NCBI GenBank assembly: GCA_030374735.1
Contig: JASCIV010000225.1
Coordinates: 1-30,347 of the forward strand
Length of the DNA stretch: 30,347 nt
Direction of reading: 5' to 3'
From: Gracilaria caudata
Lineage: Eukaryota > Rhodophyta > Florideophyceae > Gracilariales > Gracilariaceae
Each line of letters begins with the position of its first letter. The first letter of the stretch is position 1. Under the pieces are notes generated by a model. It ran no database searches. It had not been told where the DNA came from and saw only the letters and a program-made list of their open reading frames with translations. Of this stretch, positions 17,865 to 26,600 are shown piece after piece. The translations under genes and the position numbers were made by a program.

Positions 17865-19001
17865 TCACGCCACGGCGCGGCGGTAGTTGTACATCGAGTT
17901 GGCGTTCACGTCCACGGCGTCCAGCTCCAGCGTGCGACCGTCGAAGCGCAGCGCGAAGAAGCCGTGCGCAGCGCGCCCCCACACGGTGCGGCCGAAGCGC
18001 GCGGGGCGCTTGCGTAGCGGCAGCACGTCACAGCAGCGTCGCCAGTGCTGCTCGTGCGCGCTGGGCGGCGGCTTGATGCGGTGCAGTTTGCTGCCGGCTC
18101 CGGACACTATGTGCTCCACGGGTGCGTCGGCAGGCGCGCCGCGATCGGCGGGCTGCAGGTGCATGAGCGAGTGCTCGTGGCCGGAGATGTACGCGAGCAT
18201 GCGCGAGCGGTACGGACGGACGATGGGCTCGATGGCGTCGCGCACCTCGGGCGTGCCCAGGTGGTCGGCGATGGACATGGAGTACATGTTGTGATGGCCA
18301 ACGAGAACGAAGAAGCTGTCGGGCGGGAGCGCAGAGAGCGTGCGGGAGAGCCATGTGAGCTGTGCTTCCGGCGACTGGTGGTTCTGCTCGCGCGCGACGC
18401 GCCCGTAGTGGGCGCCCACGAACGGGGTGGTGTCCAGCACGATGGCGAACAGGTTGGGCGTGAGCTGCGTGCTGTAGTACGCAGAGGGCATGACCCAGCG
18501 CGCGGACACATCTGAGTAGCCAATCTGCGCGTGAATGGAGCCGAGGTGGTCGTGATTGCCGAGCGCCACGTACCACGGGATGGCGTGCAGCGCCGCGTGG
18601 TGGTACACGTGCTCGAAGGAGGAGTTGAACTGCGCGTCGCGCGGCGACGACACGCCGGTCTTGTAGAAGTTGTCGCCGGTGGACAGCAGCACCACGCGAC
18701 GCGCGAGCTGCTGCTCGCGGTGCGCGACTGTGGCCAGCGCCTGCGCGACGGCGGTCTGGCCGTACTGCGCCTCGCGGCCCCAGTCGCCCAGCACGAGCAT
18801 GGTGATGGAGTGGGAGCTGGCGGGCGGCTGGGCAGTGGGACTGTTGGGGAGGAAGTGCGAGGCGTATGCGGCGGCGAGCACCAGCACGACGGCAGCGGCG
18901 GCGGCGGCGAGCGCCGAGATCAGCAGCCGGGAACGGGGCGAGCTGCTGCGGCCGGCGCGCAGCAGCGGCGTGCGTTGATGGGCATTGAGCGAGGCGTCCA
19001 T
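17865..19001 (-). CDS. Membrane-anchored purple acid phosphatase, TRAP/ACP5 type
   Basis: The product is a 378-aa metallophosphatase of the low-molecular-weight purple acid phosphatase group, hydrolysing phosphomonoesters at acid pH in the secretory pathway, a vacuole or outside the cell. A Ser/Arg-rich N-terminus precedes one hydrophobic segment (about 26-47), which looks like a type II anchor or uncleaved signal. All metal-ligand motifs are present: LGDWG (D73), GDNFY (D110, Y113), GNHDH (N149), VGHHNMY (H236) and GHEH (H275, H277). The stretch GNHDHLGSIHAQIGYS closely resembles the mammalian TRAP pattern. SGAGS (300-304) is also typical. The ATG at 19001 has G at -3 and G at +4. Upstream the frame stays open only because the DNA is GC-rich. 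The stop lies 19 bases from the stop of the convergent helicase-like gene. A CATAAAAG box lies about 110 bases upstream. Confidence 0.95.
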   Translation of the reverse strand: MDASLNAHQRTPLLRAGRSSSPRSRLLISALAAAAAAVVLVLAAAYASHFLPNSPTAQPPASSHSITMLVLGDWGREAQYGQTAVAQALATVAHREQQLARRVVLLSTGDNFYKTGVSSPRDAQFNSSFEHVYHHAALHAIPWYVALGNHDHLGSIHAQIGYSDVSARWVMPSAYYSTQLTPNLFAIVLDTTPFVGAHYGRVAREQNHQSPEAQLTWLSRTLSALPPDSFFVLVGHHNMYSMSIADHLGTPEVRDAIEPIVRPYRSRMLAYISGHEHSLMHLQPADRGAPADAPVEHIVSGAGSKLHRIKPPPSAHEQHWRRCCDVLPLRKRPARFGRTVWGRAAHGFFALRFDGRTLELDAVDVNANSMYNYRRAVA

Positions 19002-19108
19002 GGCCGAGTAATTGGCAACAGCTGGCGGCAGGCAGGCGGTGGTGTGGATGAGTGCGCGACGGTTCGCATCGACTGCCCGAGGTGCGAGCCCACGCGCATC
19101 GGGCGCTT

Positions 19109-19116
19109 CTTTTATG
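19109..19116 (-). promoter_or_regulatory. TATA-like box of the phosphatase gene
   Basis: CATAAAAG on the minus strand stands out as an AT island in GCGC-rich DNA. It lies 107 bases upstream of the phosphatase ATG, close to the spacing seen for the carbonic anhydrase TATA box. Confidence 0.45.
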
Positions 19117-19462
19117 CGCTTGCGGGCAGCGGCGCGCGGCGGGGATAGCGAAAGCGGGTGCGGGCGTTGACGACACGGCGCGTGAGGCAATGGCGCATCG
19201 CGCACCACCGAACGCGCGCGCGCGTCGCCCATTGGACGCGGCGCGTGAAGAGCAGGTGCCGTGCGGCGCTGCACGGCGCGGATACGCCACGGCGCGGCGC
19301 GCCGTGGAGAATCTTCGCACGTGGCCACGCGAGCCGCGCTGGCCAGCGCGCCAGGTGGCGCGCGGCGCGCTCGCGATGGGGGTGCTGACGCATGCGATGC
19401 ACGGGTGGCGCTGACGCGCCTTACGCGTCTGTTACAAGAGGGGCGCGGGGCGCGCGCCATAC

Positions 19463-19472
19463 AAATAAAAAG
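19463..19472 (+). promoter_or_regulatory. TATA-like box of the GATA factor gene
   Basis: AAATAAAAAG is an isolated AT-rich run within GC-rich sequence, about 210 bases upstream of the ATG at 19681. It is the only TATA candidate on the plus strand in this spacer. Confidence 0.4.
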
Positions 19473-19680
19473 TGCGCCGCACACGCAGGTGAGCAGCGGC
19501 AGCGTGTGCGCGCGCCCGTTGCGCCTGCACCTTTTTGCTTCCGTCGTGTGTGTGTGCGAGCGCTGCGTCTGCGCACTCTGCACCCCCCCCGCCCCGCGCG
19601 CTTCTCTTGTCTCTCGCCCGCCCATCGCCATCGTCGTCTTCGTCGCCGCCATCGTCGCTGTTGCCGTTGTCCGCATCGCC

Positions 19681-20370
19681 ATGCGCTGCGTGCATTGCCA
19701 CACCACTGAGACGCCATTGTGGCGCGCCGGCCCCGCCGGTCCCAAGACGCTCTGCAACGCGTGCGGCGTGCGCTGGAAGAAGACCGGCTCGCTCGTGGCG
19801 CGCTCCAAGCGCGCGCCGCCGCCCGATGCCTCCTCTCTGCGCAAGCGCGCGCGCACCGCGCACGCCGCCACCTCCGCCGACCCCGCCGCCGCATCCGCGT
19901 CCGCGTCCGCCAACGGCTCCGCCGCGTCGCCGCCCTCCGCCGCCGACGCCGCGCCGCACGCGCGTCCCGTGTCCGTGTTCCGCGCGGCGGACGCGGCGCG
20001 CGCGCGCTACGACTCGGTGTTCTCGGGGCTCATGGTGGTGCATCGCAAGGAGCTGTTGGCGCCGCCGCCGCGTCGCGCGCGCGCATCGTCCGCACCCGCG
20101 CGCGGCGCGGAGCGCGACGCCATGAGCCGCACGCCGTGCGCCAGCCCGCCGCCGCTGGACGCCGACGCCGCCGCGGGCGCGGGCGCGAGCGCCGAGCTGT
20201 TGGCGCCGCCGCCGGCGCGCGTGTTTGTGACGGAGGTGCACGCGCCCAGTCCCAGCCCGAGTCCGCCGCCCATTCCGCGCGTGCAGCGCTCCGCGCAGGG
20301 CGCGGGCTTTGAATTGTGTCTGGCGCTGTTGCGCGATACGCCCAATGCGTCGGTGACGCCCACTTCGTAG
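19681..20370 (+). CDS. GATA-type zinc-finger transcription factor
   Basis: The product is 229 aa. A single GATA finger occupies the very N-terminus: C3-x2-C6-x18-C25-x2-C28, with the typical TPLWRAGP and TLCNACGVRWKK. The 18-residue loop is the plant and some-fungal type. Basic residues follow (RSKRAPPP, LRKRAR at 53-58), usable for DNA contact and nuclear import. The remainder is low-complexity Ala/Pro/Ser sequence containing a repeated ELLAPPP motif (124-130 and 172-178) and a hydrophobic C-terminal patch, FELCLALLRDT (about 210-220). I chose the ATG at 19681 because the finger starts at residue 3 and G stands at -3. The open frame upstream to 19261 is Arg-rich GC-driven sequence. The gene is divergent from the phosphatase and convergent with ATR, whose stop is 233 bases beyond. 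Confidence 0.93.
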   Translation: MRCVHCHTTETPLWRAGPAGPKTLCNACGVRWKKTGSLVARSKRAPPPDASSLRKRARTAHAATSADPAAASASASANGSAASPPSAADAAPHARPVSVFRAADAARARYDSVFSGLMVVHRKELLAPPPRRARASSAPARGAERDAMSRTPCASPPPLDADAAAGAGASAELLAPPPARVFVTEVHAPSPSPSPPPIPRVQRSAQGAGFELCLALLRDTPNASVTPTS

Positions 20371-20603
20371 CTTCCGCGTGTTTGTTTTTTTGTGTGTTGT
20401 ATATATAAAACAGAAACGCGAAACGTGCGCGCAGCGCGCAGCGCGCGTCACCGTGTGTCACGCTTGCGCCGCGCTGCGCCGCCCGTTTTGCATCCGCCCC
20501 GTTTGCAGCGACCCGTTTGCAGCGTCGCGTTTGCACGCAAAGCCGCAGCGCGCGCGCCGCCGTCACGCGCACCATCTTATCGCTCATCAATCTGCACCTC
20601 AGC
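20371..20603. other. Convergent spacer between GATA factor and ATR 3' ends
   Basis: This short spacer holds a T-run and TATATATAAAA at about 20399-20409, AT-rich signals in otherwise GC-rich DNA that more likely serve 3' end formation than initiation. The two 3' UTRs probably meet or overlap here. Confidence 0.4.
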
Positions 20604-23600
20604 TCAAATCCACGCCGCCCACCAGATGTACATGCGCGCCAGCCGCGCCACGTCCGTCGCTTCCTGCAGCAATCGCTCCACCTGTCCGCTAATGCTCAAT
20701 GCCAGCGTCGACGCCTCCATCGCCCCGCGCAGCTTCGCCTTCACCGCCGCGCGCATCTCGCGTCCCTCGCGGCTGCCATGATCGCCCCCACCACCACCAT
20801 CACCACCCCCGCCTCCCCCCCCGCGCCACTCCGCCAGCGGGTCGTGCAAGAAGCTCTCCAGCACGCCCAGCACCGCCTCGCCGTCGCGTCGCAACGCCGC
20901 CAGCACCGTCTCCGCCACCGAGCGAAACACGCCCTCGTACCCAGCCACACCCATCACCGTCACCATGTTGCGCGTCAGTCGGAACGGCACAATCTCCGGT
21001 ACCTTCAGCGTCTGCCCCTTATCAAATAGCATCGCAAAGTCCACATGAACGCACCGTCCGCTAGTGCTTTCCACCAACAAGTTCTCCCCATGTCGATCTC
21101 CCAATCCCACTATATACCCCGCCATACTCCACACCGCACACGACTCCGTCCACGTATTACGCGCCCGCAACCACGTACGCGCCTCCGCGCCGCCGCCAAA
21201 CCGTCGCACAAAGTACCTGTCCATCACGGGCGGGAACTTTTCAAACGCCCATTCCTCCAGAAACTGTCGTTTCGTCGACGCATTTTCGTACTGTCGGAAG
21301 ATGTGCGACGCGTCTGGCACAGGACCCAGCCAGTTATGCTCGCTTCGAACCACATTGCGCAGCGCCTCCAGGTCGTTCACCCATTCGATCATGCCAGTTT
21401 CCTCGCTCAGCGGCACAACCGCGTACGTCTTCAGTTCCAGTTTCTTACCTCTCGCTCCTTCATCCCTCGCCAGTAACCGGTTCACCACCGTCAGAAACTC
21501 CACCATGCGACTGTCCTTACGCATGTCCCCCTGATTCTCGCGTTTTGCCAGATATCGATATTCAAGTCCATCGCTCCCAATCAGGCTGATTCGTCTCGGT
21601 CGCATCAACGAGCTCATCACCAGCACCTCATCTTCAATATCGCTGATACGCACTGCCTCCACCGCAAACGGCCGATGCTCTCCGCATCCACTTTCATCCG
21701 GCAGTTGCACCGTCAATGATTGCAGAGTGGGAATGATCAGCTTGGGGTTATCCTTAGATTTTAGCAGTTTTCTCAGCGGCAAGAACTCCTTGCTACACTT
21801 CTCCTTCTTTCCGCGTAGTTCCTTTGGAAGCTGCAGGATACAAATACCCACAAAGAAGCGAATCACGTTAAGGGCCACCGAGGCGCGTTGCTTGAAAGCC
21901 TTAGCACGATCCCTAGCTTCCTTGCTTCTCCGCTTCTTCAACAGCACCACTGCCGTGTTCATAATTTCTCCAGTGGCCTTCTTGCGCTCCTGGTTCTTCA
22001 GTTGCGACGACGGAAGAATCATCCAAAAGCTCTGATCAGGAAAGTAGCACACAATTGTAGCCAACAAGTTTCTCAAATCATCCCGAACCTGCTTTCGAGG
22101 ATGCAAGATACGACTCATCAGCTGCGGAATCGCTGTCATCCACATGTACGCCGGAATTGAACTCATTGCCCGTCGCATTTCCTTCTGCACTGACTGTTCG
22201 TACGGTAAGCAAATGTGTTCCGTCTCTTCATCATTCAACGCAGTATGAAAGTCAAACCACACCGTGAGCATTCGCGGCAACGCTTCAAAGATACGTTTAT
22301 GACCATTTGACAAAGCCTTTGCAAAACTCCGGATCACACCAGGTACATGTTGTTGATGAGTCTCCACACTCTTGTTATCGTGTCCTTGTCGGCGATGGTT
22401 CTTATTGGTGGCGTCTGCACTTAGAGCCACAGAGTAGTCGGCGTTAGCGCTTGCCTGTAGTAGCGAATCGAAATGCTTTCCAAGCGCGTAGAACGGTTCT
22501 TCACGGTTGGGTCCAAACTGTGCCGCTTCTTGATAGTATTTTAGGATTCTTTCTGACGTTTCGTAGCGCGTTTCTTCACTCCATGTACCAGCCAACACTA
22601 GCGCTGTGCATAACTGGCCCTTTATGATATTCTGCTGTTCAGCCGAACCGCCTTGATGGACGCAAGTGTCCAGCGTTCGTCGAAGTCGGTCGACTTCTCT
22701 CTTCGTCGTTAACACGGCGTCGGATACGTCGCCGTGAGCACGGCGAATGTGAGCTGATTCTATATTTGCCGCGTTTATCACGTCGTTGTTTATGTTTTTT
22801 GTCATCAACGCACGAAATGCCGACGCCGAGGCCGCCTTTAGGTTGTCGCCTTCTTTCGCTAGTTTGGCCAGTTCCAGGTGCGCTTTTGCCGCTTCATCTG
22901 ACTGTCCAAGCAAATTGAAAAGAACTCTCCGTGTAGAAAGCAACGGCTCCCGCACTTTAAGCGATCTCGTAGTGTACTGAATCCGCTTCTTATCATGAAT
23001 AAGAAGATCGCCAGTTGTATTGTGTTCGTTTGCGCTCTGGCCCTCCGCAGAGCTGTTCCCACGGGAGGAGAGCAGACGGCAGCGGGCTGCGTCTTCGGCT
23101 TCGCACAAAGAATGTACTAGGGTAATAATGGGGTACGAGCGATGGTAGCTTTCCCTCGCAGCCCGCAAAAGTGGCTGAATCAGCTCACGACGAGCAAGAG
23201 ACGATTCTTTCTCCAGCGGTTCAAGTTCCTTATTGCGGAAACACAAGAGCATATTTGCAAAGTGCGTTGTGTATCCCAACATCCAAGGCGATTCTGCCTG
23301 TTCTTCGTTGGCATGAAATGGGGACGTTTCTACCAGCACATGGCGTAAATGTTCAAGCTTCTCCCAACGACCAAGACGCCAAGCCGCAGCGATACCGTGC
23401 GCTTTGGCAGCCTGGCGCAGCTCGGTTTCATGCAGGCTTGAGGAAGACACTAAGCCCTCTGCGTGTGAGAGCATCGTCTCCCAGTGCCCCAGTGTCATTA
23501 AGCAGCTCAAGAAGCCGTCGTGAAGGGCAGCACTTCTTGGATCATCGGCGAGTGCATGCTCGTACGTGGTCAGTGCTTCGTCGTACTTCCCAGCCGCTTC

Positions 23601-26600
23601 CGAATCACATATGATCTCAGTTAATGCACTTTCAAGACGCAATTTGGCTATTCCCTCCATGCTGGGAACATCTTCAATGTTAGCAAACGCTTCCTGAAGG
23701 ACTTCGAGAGCTTCGGTTTCGGAACTAGCGCTGTAAAGATCACTCTTCCTCGCTCTGCCGCGAATTACGCCAATGAAAGATGGCCACGAAGGAAACCCTG
23801 TCTTCGCTCTAGTATTCCGTATATGGTACTCGGCAAGCATGATAGCACGATAGTGAGAGCGCGAAGCCAAAGCTGCACGCGCTTGAGTTAGCAACGGCAG
23901 ATCACGAGACTCTCTCCCGTACAAGTCTACCAAACTTGTGAGAGGATCATTCATGACTGCTATATCCACAAACTTCTCCACAGGGATTCTCTTTCGAGAA
24001 TTCGATTGTCCATCGTTGCTCCCAATGTGCCTGGCATAACTGGAGCTGTATGTTTGAGCTCCGCGCTTCTCAGATCGCCTGTCTCGCCAAGTCCGAAGAG
24101 TATCAAGTAGATGGAAAATAGACTGTGGTGAAGTTGCGTCCATTAGAACGTCTTTAATCTCACGGATTAAGAACTCCTTAATCCCCTTCAATTTGAGCTC
24201 ATGTTGCAAATCCAAGGCGGTGATCACCACCAGAGGAAATATGTAGTTGCTTACTTGATCTTCGTAACGAATTATAGGCCGAAGAGCCTTCAGTAACTCT
24301 CCAAACTGCCCTTGTCTCCCAGTGAAATCAACCAGTTGAACTGATATCTGACGGATCCATTCCTGAGCCGTTACGCTCCTTCCTAGCGGAACTAAAGCTC
24401 TAACTTTAGACCATACAGGCTGACATGCTGGCAAAACACTGCGTTCTGCACTCTCCCCAAAGACCATGCAGTATTGGCCGATGTCGAATGGCAGAGCAAG
24501 ATAAGGTTGGACAGCGTCTCTCGTAGTGCTCGGTAGGCTTTCCCAGAACAGTGTGGCTCTTTCCTGCGCCGGGAGTCGAGCAAGGACTGATTCCCATTCT
24601 TCTCCAGGTTCCACAGACGCTTTTCCAGGGTAGGACGAGTTCGGATTGGACGGGGTGCTCTTCTTGCAGCCACACACTCGAAGGATTTCCTGAATCACAA
24701 GACCAACCCTGTTGAACTGACTCTTCGAAGATTCCTGTTTTTCTCCCTTTCTTAGAGCGGCCACTAGGAACTTATTGAGCAACACAGCAGCAAACCCGTG
24801 AACGCTTCTTGGATAACTCTGCTTAATTATTCCGCCATCATACGAACCCAACGAACTCGTCTTGTGGTACTGCGGGAGCAGTCCGGGATCAATAGCTCCT
24901 ATTTCACCGATGCATTGAACCAACACATCTTGGCAATCCACGCTTTTTGTCTTGCTGAGCTGGGCCACTAAGGTTTCAAGCATATCAACAACAAGCCCAA
25001 ACTCTTGCTTTCGATTGGCTTGAAATTGTTCTGCGTCTCCATGCATTACCTTGTTCATGACATGGCGGTGACTCCGTAAAACACACAATAGGTACCGCGA
25101 AGCATATGTTTCAATACTCTCGTTTTCGTGATGTCCGATTATGCTTTCTATGTTTCTGCACACATCATGCAATTCCCCCATGCTCAAGTTTTTGTCTGAA
25201 TGAATCCATCGATGATCTTGGTTCAAATCGCTTTTGTCGCGGAACACCGCTTGTCTCATAATTCGAAGTAATAACAGAAGAGCAGGTTTGTCCCGAACAT
25301 GCTCCGGACTGACAGAGGTAATGACCCCCTTAAGCTCAGTGAGCAACATGTTCCCCTCATCGTAGCGCACTGGTATCAGGATTGCAAACACTGTTCCTAA
25401 ATGCGGAACAAGTCTTAGCGGCCCAAGCAGCCTCAAAAAGCTCTTCCATAAAGTTAGTGTTTGTCTGTACAACGCCTTGTCAGTCTTAGTCACATCAAGA
25501 GCCATTTTCAGGGTTGCCATAACTTTTGGAACAAATAGATGAAGTTGGTCAGAAGAGAGTGCAAGAACTACTTCCAACATTCGTAAATGCCTTCTTTTTT
25601 CTTGGGTGGTTGTTTTTGAGCTAAAGAAGCCTCTGTTTACCGCATCCATCACTAACATGAAGTTGTTACTGATAAGAACTCCTGCGATTTGCTCCATGGA
25701 TGGATTTATGTTGCTGCGGTTGGGCATGAAAGCTGATAGTGCGACAAGGCCATGTTTCGCTGAAGTTTCCTTCGGCCCGCCGAACTCCATAACTAATCGC
25801 TGCACGATCTTTCCAAACCTCTTACGCACAATCTCCTCCAGGGATACTCCCAAAACCTTGAGAATTAGTCCATTTGAACCGTCTGTTTTGAGCGAAAGCC
25901 CCGAGGTGTCGTTCATAAACGCCAGGGCCAGCACATCCGCACTTGCTCGATCAACAAGGGTCTCCACCGGCCGCTGAACTTTCTCCGATAGCTTTTCAAG
26001 AGTGAAGTGGTCACCTTCTTTCAATAAATGAACGACTGTATGTCGAGTAACTTGGACCCAAAACGAACTCTTGCTCCCCTCACTGACCAGCTCTGCCATT
26101 CTTTGTGAAAAGCCAGGAAAGTCCAGGAGCTTCTTTATGCAGTGGGGAAGAATTTCACGAAGTCGAGGATTAAGGAGGTCACACACAAGTAAACTTAGTG
26201 ATCTTCTTTCGTTTAGGTCGTGATCTTGCTCAGAAAGCCGCTCTCCGAACCTCATACCATTTGTACCGTACGTTGGCAAGGAGAATTGATTTGTCACGAC
26301 GCAAGCAGTCATAAGGATATGATTCCATGCGGATAGTATGCATGGATTCTTCCCATCCAAAAAATATTGCCTCTTACTCTGCGCGTCTGAGCACCGAGAT
26401 TCGTCGACCGAAATTGGATAGAGTTCCGTGATGGATGAGGCGAGTAAACCAGTGACTACCAGATCAAATATCCGAAGTGAGGAGATTTGATGATATGACG
26501 AAAGTAAACTGCCAAATCGGGTGAGGTGGGAGTAGCTTGTCTCATCTTCTGTTCCCTCGATCGTTGAACGCATAAATGTTCGAGCCAGCTCGCTTATTTT

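Larger units (their letters stand above)
19002..19680. other. GC-rich divergent promoter region, phosphatase and GATA factor
   Basis: The stretch separates two divergently transcribed genes and is mostly GCGC-rich. Long frames cross it on both strands only because stop codons are rare at this composition. It holds a minus-strand TATA-like box (19109-19116), an ATTGG (inverted CCAAT) at 19231-19235 and a plus-strand AAATAAAAAG (19463-19472). No RNA gene is visible. Confidence 0.5.

Noticed and set aside
19261..19680. Upstream in-frame extension of the GATA factor
   Set aside because: The frame is open only because of high GC. The finger begins directly after the ATG at 19681, and a TATA-like box lies inside the extension.
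17865..19913. Extension of the phosphatase frame to a 682-residue protein
   Set aside because: The added 304 residues are Arg/Ala-rich, cross the divergent promoter and run antisense to the GATA finger. The ATG at 19001 has a good context and gives a normal TRAP-like length.
19432..20451. Long minus-strand frame opposite the GATA factor
   Set aside because: Its product is an Arg/Ala/Gly-rich mirror of the GATA gene with no domain, as expected for the antisense of GC-rich coding DNA.
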